From positions 5,259,501-5,323,500 of the forward strand of contig FSRD01000001.1 of NCBI GenBank assembly GCA_900129675.1: a DNA stretch of 64,000 nucleotides, written 5' to 3'. This stretch comes from Bradyrhizobium erythrophlei. Lineage in GTDB: Bacteria > Pseudomonadota > Alphaproteobacteria > Rhizobiales > Xanthobacteraceae. A program made the position numbers and the translations under genes. Positions 49,017 through 56,570 of the stretch are shown here, piece by piece. Position 1 is the stretch's first letter, and each line of letters starts with the position of its first letter. Under the pieces are notes generated by a model. It had not been told where the DNA came from and searched no databases. It saw only the letters and a program-made list of their open reading frames with translations.

Positions 49017-49397
49017 TCAGGGCGCTGGTTTGGCCAGCGGCTCGCCTGCCTTGACGACGTAAACCCCAAGCACTTTGAAGGGCTTGTCACCGGCCTTGGC
49101 GTCATGAACCGCCCCTTCCGGGATCTGGTAGGACTCGCCGGCCTTGATCTTCATCGGCGGCTGGCCGTCGATCACAAGCTCAAGTTCGCCTTCGAGCACG
49201 TAGCCGGTCTCCATGCCGGGATGGGTGTGACGGCCGGCGGCGCCCCCTGCGGGGACCTCCGCGATGGCGGTCACCGTGTTGTAGCCGGCCGGGAAATCGA
49301 GTTTTTGCAGCGGCGTGCGCTTGATGCCGGTTTGCTGGGCGATGGCAACACCGGCGAAAGCAACGACGGTCAGTCCGAGCAGAATTTTCTTGAGCAT
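49017..49397 (-). CDS. secreted cupin domain protein
   Basis: 126 residues from MLKKILLGLTVVAFAGVAIA, a signal peptide cut before QQTG. The cupin motifs are complete: GRHTHPGMETGYVLEGELEL (metal-binding His/His/Glu) and GAVHDAK with the last His. It is a small periplasmic metal-binding cupin, substrate unknown. The longer frame upstream of the ATG lacks a ribosome site. Confidence 0.83.
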   Translation of the reverse strand: MLKKILLGLTVVAFAGVAIAQQTGIKRTPLQKLDFPAGYNTVTAIAEVPAGGAAGRHTHPGMETGYVLEGELELVIDGQPPMKIKAGESYQIPEGAVHDAKAGDKPFKVLGVYVVKAGEPLAKPAP

Positions 49398-49464
49398 TTT
49401 GGTTTCTCCGTGTGGGTTAGAGACTAGCAGCGCCTGCGACACGCGAAAAGCAGGTGAGGCCCGC

Positions 49465-50250
49465 TCAGCGCTTGATCCCCGCAAAACTTGCCGCGATGCC
49501 GCGTTGAAACAGCGACCAGTCGAAGCCGAGCGCCAGCGCCAGATAGCCGCGATCGATCATCGCATTGGCCTGTTCGGCGGTGCGCGCGACGCCGCCGATC
49601 GGCACACCGCTTTTCAAAATGCCTTCCTCGGCGCGCTTCATCAGCGCGAGCACTTCGGGATCGTCGGGCAGGCCGCGTTTGTTGATGGAGGTGGCGAGAT
49701 CGCCGGGTCCGATCACCGCGAGGTCGATGCCGGGGGTAGCCATGATCTCGTCGATGCGCTCGACCGCCTCGACATGCTCGATGGTGATCCCGCAGATCAT
49801 GTCGTCGTCCGCGGTTGCCATGTAATCCGCCATCGAGACGCCCCAGCGGAACGGGGCGTGGAACGGGCCCCAGAGCCGGTCGCCCTTCGGCGGATAGCGC
49901 ACGCTGCGCACCGCCTTTTCGGCATCGGCGCGGCTGCAGATCATCGGAAAATTGATGCCGAGCGCGCCGAGGTCCATCGGTGCTTTCGCAAGCCAGGGCT
50001 CGTTGGCGGCAATCCGCACCCACGGTACGCAGGGCGTGCCTGCGGTCGCCGTGATCATCGCATGCGCGGAGCCCAGATCGATCGGGCCGTGCTCGAGATC
50101 GACGATGATCCAGTCGAGCCCCGAACGCGCCATGATCCGCACGGTCTGGATACTTGGGATGGTCGCGATCGCGCCGAAGGTCGGGCGACCTTCGCGCCAT
50201 TCTTTTCGAAGGCGGTTGAGGGGAGGGAGGGGTGCCGAGGTCAATTGCAA
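49465..50250 (-). CDS. HpcH/HpaI family aldolase
   Basis: 261 residues, a TIM-barrel class II metal aldolase. WIIVDLEHGPIDLG and the metal-binding ICGITIEHVEAVERID (Glu) with IGPGDLATS (Asp) are characteristic. Relatives cleave 4-hydroxy-2-oxo acids such as HKHD, or 2-keto-3-deoxy sugars; the substrate here is not evident. It is upstream of, and in the same direction as, the cupin gene, which may share its transcript. Confidence 0.88.
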   Translation of the reverse strand: MQLTSAPLPPLNRLRKEWREGRPTFGAIATIPSIQTVRIMARSGLDWIIVDLEHGPIDLGSAHAMITATAGTPCVPWVRIAANEPWLAKAPMDLGALGINFPMICSRADAEKAVRSVRYPPKGDRLWGPFHAPFRWGVSMADYMATADDDMICGITIEHVEAVERIDEIMATPGIDLAVIGPGDLATSINKRGLPDDPEVLALMKRAEEGILKSGVPIGGVARTAEQANAMIDRGYLALALGFDWSLFQRGIAASFAGIKR

Positions 50251-50426
50251 AACTCCGTTCGGCGGGGTGGGCGGATTGGAGCCCGGCGGGTCCGCGCGAG
50301 GCGCGGCCCGATGGGCGTAATCCGCCGGTCAGAATGACGGGAGTTACGGTGTAACAAACGCGCGGCGATAATTCGACATGCTGAGCAGGATAGCACACGA
50401 TGCGCCGGTGTTAACGGCTCTCTCCG

Positions 50427-50539
50427 CGTCATTGCGAGCCAACGGGTCGCGCGAATGCGCGCCCGATGACAGGCTCCGCGAAGCAATCCATCTATCCGCT
50501 CGCTGAGGCATGGATTGCTCCGCTTCGCTCGCAATGACG
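50427..50539. repeat. dispersed palindromic repeat, CGTCATTGCGAG family
   Basis: CGTCATTGCGAGCCAACGGG at the left and CTTCGCTCGCAATGACGG at the right. Inner arms GAAGCAATCCAT and ATGGATTGCTCC pair. Followed by a GAGATTTCGGATTCAATTG tail also found after the next copy. Confidence 0.85.
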
Positions 50540-50596
50540 GGGTGAGATTTCGGATTCAATTGTCGAACTGCGAGAGGATGCGCCTCGCTCTCTCCG

Positions 50597-50681
50597 CGTC
50601 ATTGCGAGCGAAGCGAAGCAATCCATTTCTCGGCTTGCTGAAGCATCGGTTGCTTCGTCGCTTGCGCTCCTCGCAATGACG
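50597..50681. repeat. dispersed palindromic repeat, CGTCATTGCGAG family
   Basis: CGTCATTGCGAGCGAAGCG and GCTCCTCGCAATGACGG frame this second adjacent copy. The two copies are each followed by the GATTTCGGATTCAATTGTC-type tail, so repeat and tail were duplicated as one unit. Confidence 0.85.
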
Positions 50682-50684
50682 GGG

Positions 50685-50783
50685 TGAGGTTTCGGATTCA
50701 ATTGTCAAACAGCGAGAGGATGTGTGTCCGCATTCTCGCGGCGCGATGCGCCCGAGCCTTGCGTCGGTTTTCACCCTCCAGGA
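50685..50783. repeat. 99-bp direct repeat, copy 1
   Basis: From GTGAGGTTTCGGATTC to CACCCTCCAGGA this matches 62925-63023 at all but about three positions. It abuts the truncated TauE/SafE gene. A shorter relative (about 38 bases) follows the copy at 50427-50539. Confidence 0.88.
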
Positions 50784-51174
50784 GAACAAGAGGGCGCGTT
50801 CGTCGCCGAAGGCAGTCGCCGCCGGTCTCGCCTCGGGCGTCACGACCATGGTTGCGCATTCCGGCGGACCGCCGCTTGCGATGTATCTGCTGCCGCTTGG
50901 CCTCAGCAAGGAAGTCTATGCGGGAACGACGAGCCTGTTCTTTACCGTAGGCAACGCGATCAAGGCGGTGCCGTGGTTGTTGCTGGTGAAGCCGGAGGGC
51001 AACGTGTGGATATTGATGGCGGCTAGCCTGCTCGCCATTCCCGCCGGCGTATGGCTTGGTTGGCGGCTTCACGGAAGGCTGGACCAGCAGCAGGTTTTTC
51101 GTGCCTGCTACGGATTGCTGGTCGTGACGGCCTTGAAATTGTTATGGGACGGTGTTTCCGGCTATCTGGCCTAA
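50784..51174 (+). pseudogene. TauE/SafE sulfite exporter family gene, N-terminal half missing
   Basis: The frame encodes only the second half of a TauE/SafE permease: AVAAGLASGVTTMVAHSGGPPLAMYLLPL, the family's second repeat signature, then about three helices and a normal C-terminus. The usual protein has about 250 residues; here about 125 are native. The upstream codons come from the 99-bp repeat, suggesting that repeat recombination removed the 5' half. An open frame to an ATG at 50722 exists but is probably not functional. Confidence 0.8.
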
Positions 51175-51307
51175 ATTCAGATTGCGAATGCCTGCTTTGG
51201 GGTCATTCTCGACCGGATGGGGCTTTCCGAGCCATGTCCGGTTTGGCCCCGACAGCGGCCGAAGAGCTGACATGCCGGTTCGTGCCACGAGCGGTCATCG
51301 GCCCGCA

Positions 51308-51880
51308 TCAGCTTCCAAGGACGCGCTTGCTTGCCTCGAGACGAGCGTTGGCTTCTTCGAACATGCGTCGGGTTCGTTCACCGTCGGAGTGATGCTCAAG
51401 CAGGGTCAGAGAGTCCCACTCGCTCCGCTCGGCGCCGAAAAAGTCTCCGCCGTAGATGTGGATAGCACCGGTCAGCCGATCGATCGGGTTAAGAACCGAA
51501 TGGATGATGTCGGTGCCCAACGGCTCGGCGCTTCCCTCGCACAATGCTTTGGCACCAACCGCCTCGATCTTATTTGGCGTTTCACGAACACGCCGCCAGA
51601 AGATGTTGTCCTCCCGACCCGAATAGATACCGATTACGGCCCACATGCGATGATTGTGGGGCATCACCGTCATCATCGGCGCCCATACAACATTGATGAT
51701 GGTGAGAGAAGGCGAGTGAAACAGCGTACGGATTTCAGCACGCTTTGGCTCGCCTAATCCCTTGAGGACACCGACAGGATTAGATACCGCACGTGCCAGT
51801 ACCTCCCGTACCGACTTGTGGGTTGGATCTTCGGCAAAGGCTGTGCGACAGTCGGCCACGAACTGGTCTACCTCAAACAT
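51308..51880 (-). CDS. cupin-like (cysteine-dioxygenase-type fold) hypothetical protein
   Basis: 190 residues from MFEVDQFVADCRTAF, with a perfect GGAGGT site before the ATG. MMTVMPHNHRMWAVIGIYSG and IIHSVLNPIDRLTGAIHIYGG give the His-x-His and later His of a double-stranded beta-helix metal site, similar to cysteine dioxygenase-like proteins. The substrate is unknown. It sits among repeats and broken genes but is itself intact. Confidence 0.7.
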   Translation of the reverse strand: MFEVDQFVADCRTAFAEDPTHKSVREVLARAVSNPVGVLKGLGEPKRAEIRTLFHSPSLTIINVVWAPMMTVMPHNHRMWAVIGIYSGREDNIFWRRVRETPNKIEAVGAKALCEGSAEPLGTDIIHSVLNPIDRLTGAIHIYGGDFFGAERSEWDSLTLLEHHSDGERTRRMFEEANARLEASKRVLGS

Positions 51881-52445
51881 GGTGACCTCCCACGGCGAGA
51901 GCGGGGAACGAATTCCGACCGCGAGAGGATATTCCTGCCAGGTGAAGTCAGCAATGGGTCCATAGCCGACCTGCTCGTCATTTCCGCTGTTGGCAAGATA
52001 TTGTTGCAAAAGTCTTTTTCGGGTGGCGAACGAAAATTCTTAGAGCCGCTGATACGTCTTACGCGCGGCGATGTGAGGGACCTCATCGTTTCGCACAAAA
52101 ACGATCACGGCCCTTCGTATCGACGCTACAGAGTGCTGCAGTGGTAGAGGCGTCTAAAAATCCGCTTTTGCGAGATTTTCGGTGTCGTTCGATTTTCGAC
52201 TTTTGCAACAAAATCGGCACTTTTCGGACATGCTGACAGGCCCCGAGCATGTCTGCTTACCGAGGAAGACCGGAAGTCACCGTCGGAAACGACGCGAATG
52301 ATCCGGAACGGACGGCAAAAGGGCAACGGCACAAGTGCTAGAAATTCAGCGACGTAGAGGGCCGGATCGCGCCGCTTGGACACCATACCCCCTCAGGCCT
52401 GCCTCGCCCCGCCGGCTCACGCAGGCGGGTTTTCCTTGTGGGGTG
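51881..52445. other. intergenic, repeat remnants
   Basis: No credible gene in 565 bases. The segment near 52155-52205 contains, in complement, GTTGCAAAAGTCGAAAATCG and AAAATCTC, which recur near 60503-60545. This is probably a fragment of a dispersed bradyrhizobial repeat. Confidence 0.5.
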
Positions 52446-52787
52446 CTACCACCGACAGAAATACCGGTAGGGCGGTGCCCTTACCGATGCTGAGCCGAAG
52501 CGGTACGGCAGGGGATCATAGCCAATTGTTAAGCACCCTGTTCTGACACTCCGATAACGCCTGTCATGAATAATGCGGGTGGAATAGGGATACGGGCGAA
52601 CGTAGAGCGCGTAGCCATATGCGTAGACGGGGGCCGTTTGGACACAGCCATTAGGGCCGCAGACTGCAGCGGCCTTCTCGACGTTCGAAGCTGGGGAAAG
52701 TGGGGCGAGAGGCATTGCAGACGCGGTTCCTGCCGCCGCAAGGCCACCAAGGGCGGCAAGTCCAAAAAGTGCAGACTTGAGTTTCAT
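52446..52787 (-). CDS. small secreted hypothetical protein
   Basis: 113 residues with GGGAGG before the ATG. A signal peptide (KSALFGLAALGGLAAAGTASA) is followed by a mature part rich in Tyr, Pro and Arg (YAYGYALYVRPYPYSTR, RAPPYRYFCRW) with four cysteines. Similar tyrosine-rich envelope proteins are common in Bradyrhizobium. The function is unknown. Confidence 0.6.
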   Translation of the reverse strand: MKLKSALFGLAALGGLAAAGTASAMPLAPLSPASNVEKAAAVCGPNGCVQTAPVYAYGYALYVRPYPYSTRIIHDRRYRSVRTGCLTIGYDPLPYRFGSASVRAPPYRYFCRW

Positions 52788-52933
52788 GGGTTTCCTCCCT
52801 CGGCGCATTTTCCTGTCGGAAATATAGCACAAACGAAGGGATTGGAGTGTGACCAAGGCAGAGGCGGAGATGCCTTGTCGAGGAAGAATGCGCCGACGAA
52901 GCGATCGAAAATCAACTGACTTCCGGTGTTGGC

Positions 52934-53343
52934 GTGCGCCGTGCAAAGGCGGCGCTTTCCAGTGGGTGCAAGCCCCACCCGGCGACCGCTCCAGCCGGAA
53001 GCAATCGGAGCAGTCATGGAGGTAACGAAGTGGCTGAAGCCTTCGATTAGCGTGTCACGAATTGGTGACAGCGCAAGTGTGCAGGCCGCAACGCGAGTGA
53101 ACGTCGAGCAAGCCTCGAAAAGGAAGATGTGTAGGCCGACCCGCTGCCATATCGGGGAAGGCTGAAACAGCTGGGCGAGTTGAGCGAAGAGTACGGCCAG
53201 TTGCTAGACCGGGGTATTGGCGGCGGCATGTACACAAGGAAAGCGTACGCAACACGGGAAGCCCCAAGGCGAGGTCAGCGATGACCAACCGAACGCCCGC
53301 GAGGGACAGGTCGGCCGCCATGGGGTGGCGGAGAGGTTCGTAT
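52934..53343 (+). mobile_element. group II intron, 5' fragment
   Basis: Starts with GTGCGCC, the group II 5' consensus. It continues with the expected ribozyme landmarks: GCAAGCCCCACCCGGCGACC, TATCGGGGAAGGCTGAAAC, CGAAGAGTACGGCC, GAGGGACAGGTCGG and finally GGCGGAGAGGTTCGTA. Intact rhizobial introns go on from there to the reverse-transcriptase gene, but here the similarity stops at about 53343. The maturase ORF, domain V and the 3' end are absent, so it cannot splice. Orientation is plus. Confidence 0.72.
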
Positions 53344-53479
53344 TAAGCAAATTACCTGCTCAACCAGCCGTGACCGCGCCGTGTGCATCTAACATCCAAT
53401 TTAGTGGGGTCGATGGATCTCGAACCCTACATTACGTTCACGGGTTCGCGGTTCTAGTGAATCACTGAAGGGCTTCGCA

Positions 53480-53956
53480 ATGTCCGACCAAGCATTGAAA
53501 ATTGCTATTGTGTTGTCGATTGTCTTGACTCCTCCTGCCGCTTCATTTGCGCGAGGGGGACACGGGGGCGGGGGTTTTGCGCATGGGTTTGCGCGCCCCG
53601 CGGGTTCGGCGGGAACGGGAAATGTGCCAATCAGTGGTGTTCCGCGCGGCCCGGCTAACGCTGGGGGAATCAACAATGTGACGGTCGACGCCAGCGGCGT
53701 GGTCAACGCTTTCAGGGCGGCCGGGCTGCCACAACCGCACATAGCCGCTCCGACGCAGCCGGGCGGCTCCCGAAATCCGGTCGCACCTCCATCGACGAAC
53801 TTAGAGGGGCAATCGCTGCTCGAGCAATCGGGGGGACATGCCCAGCCGCGCACCAATCAAGTACCGTCGGAGGATAATTTGATGAATCCTAACGATCCGG
53901 TAAATCAGGAGAACGCGGCGCTCGACCGCACGCTCAATATTTGTCGCGGTTGCTAA
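53480..53956 (+). CDS. secreted glycine/proline-rich hypothetical protein
   Basis: 158 residues with an N-terminal hydrophobic export signal (IAIVLSIVLTPPAASFA). The mature part begins RGGHGGGGFAHGFARPAG, is disordered-looking, and ends CRGC. AGGGCTTCGC gives a modest ribosome site. It lies just beyond the intron fragment and is of unknown role. Confidence 0.5.
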   Translation: MSDQALKIAIVLSIVLTPPAASFARGGHGGGGFAHGFARPAGSAGTGNVPISGVPRGPANAGGINNVTVDASGVVNAFRAAGLPQPHIAAPTQPGGSRNPVAPPSTNLEGQSLLEQSGGHAQPRTNQVPSEDNLMNPNDPVNQENAALDRTLNICRGC

Positions 53957-54162
53957 GTAACGACCTCTTGTCCTTTGAAATTGACACCAGGCGATGGCGC
54001 TCGCCCGGCAGGCCACGCCTGTTGAACAAGGTTACTGGCGAACTTGCTGCAGAGGCTGTCCGGACGAACCTCCACCACAGCACTTTGTTGCAGCACGGGT
54101 AACAGCTTATGCCAGCGTTTCAAGTGACCTGGGTCACGACCTGGTAACGGATCGGCGAGCGA

Positions 54163-54354
54163 TTATCTCGGTGACCAAACCAGGCCATGGACATCCGCGG
54201 ACGCGAACACCGTCAGCTTCTGATTTCCGAACACCATGCTGGTGGCTATTCCCGGCTTGTCTGTCTCTATAGTCCCCCCCTTGCCGCCGGTGATGGCGTT
54301 GAGTTCTGCTTCTGTCAAAATGCGATTGTCCTGGCTCTGAGTATTGCTGGTCAT
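54163..54354 (-). CDS. short peptide with double-glycine-type leader (bacteriocin-like)
   Basis: 63 residues from MTSNTQSQDNRI, with GGGAAG before the ATG. Residues 11-24, RILTEAELNAITGG, match the leader pattern L-x-x-x-E-L-x-x-I-x-GG used by peptidase-containing ABC exporters, which cut after GG. The following 39 residues would be the core, with only polar and aromatic features and no Cys. Such short ORFs in Bradyrhizobium are often labelled bacteriocin-like. No exporter or modifying enzyme is adjacent. Confidence 0.55.
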   Translation of the reverse strand: MTSNTQSQDNRILTEAELNAITGGKGGTIETDKPGIATSMVFGNQKLTVFASADVHGLVWSPR

Positions 54355-54864
54355 TGTATCTTCCCAATTCAGGCTAGCGCGGACCATCCGTCGCTGATGC
54401 ACCACCGCTATGGCGCAACGCTAGCGCCGCGACTGTGACCCGGATCACCGATAGGTACTCTGCCTCCACGATCCATTGCATCGACGACGAGATTTTCGAA
54501 TGGCTGGAGCGGCGTGAGCGGCGCAGGCGCAACCACCATGTCCGCTTTCGGGGTAAAGCGGAAAACATGTGCTCGCATTGAGCTTTTCCGAGTTTGACCC
54601 GTAGCGGCCGTTACCCCTCCGGTACCCCGCTAATCGCATGCTGGCAAAAAAAAGCGCTCGCGTTGCTCGAGATAAATGGATGACGCGAGAGGGATACAGG
54701 CATCTGCGCCGATGCGGCCTAGCCTTCTAGAGTCTAAGAACCAATGGCGGTCACGGGCAGCGGGACTATGACGCTTTGGATGCTTCCAAAGGCCAACCAC
54801 GATTTTGGAACGTTCATCCGTTCGATTTTACTAGCTGCTCTAAAGGCCACACCCGCTGCTACGG
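54355..54864. other. intergenic, no gene found
   Basis: 510 bases without a convincing ORF. The short palindromic segment GTCCGCTTTCGGGGTAAAGC near 54540 resembles a dispersed bradyrhizobial repeat. Promoters for the leader peptide (minus) may lie near its start. Confidence 0.5.
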
Positions 54865-55437
54865 CTAATGCGCTGGCGCCATCTTCCTCTGTATGGCGGG
54901 CGGCTTCATCGCGGCGGCATGCGCTGGGAGATGTTTTGCCACGATGGCGGGATCGATCTGGGCGATGGTGCTGTCAGGCAGGCGGGTCCAGGTCTCGTCC
55001 CGGCCGAGCAGCGAAATGCCGATATAGCCGCGCAGGGTCAGGTGCTGCCCATCCGGGCTCAAGGTCATAATGGCGCTGTAGATCTTGCCGTCGCGGGGAT
55101 CGAGCACGTTGCCGTTCTCATATTTCAGACCATTGCGCTTCATGTCACGGACGAAGGAGATACCGAGCCAGGGCGCGTTCTTGCGGTCGTCGGTACACTC
55201 CGAACAGATCCGCGGGCCTGTACTGCCCGGCTTGGGGAAAAGTTTCGCCATCACGCCTTCGAAGACGCCGTTGTGATCGACGACCAACACGTAAAGCCGG
55301 GGCTCGCCGTTCTCGACCTTCTGCCACAGGCCCGCCGCGGAGGGCTCCGCCGCAGCCGGCCAAGCGGCGGCCGCCCAGAGGGTAAGGCCCGCGATAAGCG
55401 ACAGCAATCGCCGAAGTCCGAAAGACGAATTCCGCAT
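54865..55437 (-). CDS. DUF2147 family secreted protein
   Basis: 190 residues from MRNSSFGLRRLLSL, a signal peptide ending near PAAAEPSAAG. GLWQKVENGEPRLYVLVVD, then ICSECTDDRKNAPWLGISFV, YENGNVLDPRDGKIYSA and LRGYIGISLLGRDETWTRL are the strands of DUF2147, a lipocalin-like periplasmic domain of unknown function. The C-terminal 35 residues are an added tail. The open frame upstream of this ATG lacks homology features. Confidence 0.85.
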   Translation of the reverse strand: MRNSSFGLRRLLSLIAGLTLWAAAAWPAAAEPSAAGLWQKVENGEPRLYVLVVDHNGVFEGVMAKLFPKPGSTGPRICSECTDDRKNAPWLGISFVRDMKRNGLKYENGNVLDPRDGKIYSAIMTLSPDGQHLTLRGYIGISLLGRDETWTRLPDSTIAQIDPAIVAKHLPAHAAAMKPPAIQRKMAPAH

Positions 55438-55797
55438 CGTTGTCACCTCGACCAATCCGTCGAATTCAGTGGCTGCCTTCAATTGCTCCAGACTACGGCC
55501 ATTTTGCGAGCAGGTCGTGGAAAGCTGCGGTCGCGGCCCGGATAATGGTTGGTCGCGACTTCTGCGGTGCGTTGGCATATTTCGCCTGGGAACCTCGAAG
55601 AGAGCTAAAAACCCCGGCTCGGTGTCGGCCAACATCTCCAGGAGAACACCGAACCGGGACTAGGCGTCATAGGTCGTAATCCGTCGCCCGGTGACACACG
55701 AGACCTCAGCTTCGCCTACCAAAATGACGCATTGGCCGGCGGATCGAAGGCCACGCCGCCAGTCGCGGTGCGGAAAATAGGCTCTCGAAATCAGTCC

Positions 55798-56067
55798 GTG
55801 AGCGTTCACAAGCAGGACGTTTCGGACATTCTCTACGTCTTCTCTCACGGTCTTAGCCGTTCTCCCGATCAATCGGTGCTTGCGCTGCTTCTCGAAAAGC
55901 TTGAGCAGGCCCCTCGCACTCCGTTTTCCAGTGAGCTTATCAATTTGTTCAAGGTGATCGATGTGACGGAGGCCAACGACAGTTCGATAAAGCTGACCAA
56001 GTCTTCGGTCTCCTGCGCCGACGTGCAGCGCGACGAATTCCGCAATGGGTCATTCGCGACGTTTTGA
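55798..56067 (+). CDS. doubtful small ORF
   Basis: Begins at a GTG (VSVHKQDVSDILYVFSHGL) inside a longer frame opening at 55732. Residues 5-65 look helical and protein-like (SVLALLLEKLEQAP, SELINLFKVID). The end (RNGSFATF) looks like the translated edge of a dispersed repeat. No ribosome site is clear. It may be a gene remnant. Confidence 0.22.
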   Translation: MSVHKQDVSDILYVFSHGLSRSPDQSVLALLLEKLEQAPRTPFSSELINLFKVIDVTEANDSSIKLTKSSVSCADVQRDEFRNGSFATF

Positions 56068-56570
56068 CCGTGTCCCGGCCGCTTCCGGTCTTCCTCTTCC
56101 GACGCGTTGACCGTTTCGGACGCGCCGTTGACCGGTCCGGACCTCCCGCGGCAAATTCGGTTGCGGTATCTATGGGGCGATCGAGAAAGCCGACCGGCCA
56201 CGGCGGCGCTAACGCTGGCTCTCACTAAAAAACTATTTGAAACATAAAACATTGAAGCGTAGCTCGACGAATTGAGGTCCGAAGGTTCTCGAATCACTTG
56301 TGTGAGCGCGAGTGAGCGGAAGCATCGGCCCAGGCGCGTTCATTGGCTCGTCCTATGTCACCGTACGCAATCTTCCCGCGCGCAAGTACGCAATCTTTAC
56401 GGGGCTGAGCAGTGTCTTGGAATGCTCGGTGCCGTTGCGATTGCGGGGCATCACAATCCGCAACGCCCGCCGCGTGCCGGTCCGCAGGACTGCGACGGTA
56501 CCAGCCGAGCCACTACCGAGTCCGACGATCAAGTGAAGCCATCGTGGCCAAATTGGAGCATAAGCAGACT
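56068..56570. other. intergenic region upstream of the cyclase-like gene
   Basis: 503 bases with an ORF open in the cyclase frame from 56412 but no matching protein features before the winged helix. It should contain the promoter for the gene at 56571. Nothing else identified. Confidence 0.4.

Noticed and set aside
50427..50681. Possible CRISPR array
   Set aside because: Only two units, each a long palindrome with internal arms, no equal-length spacers and no cas genes. Copies are scattered across the window.
53400..53470. tRNA-like GGTTCGCGGTTCTAG segment
   Set aside because: No cloverleaf can be drawn; acceptor and anticodon stems do not pair.
54134..54367. 77-residue frame over the leader-peptide gene
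   Set aside because: It overlaps the frame with the GG leader, its own start has no good ribosome site and the product is low-complexity and polar.
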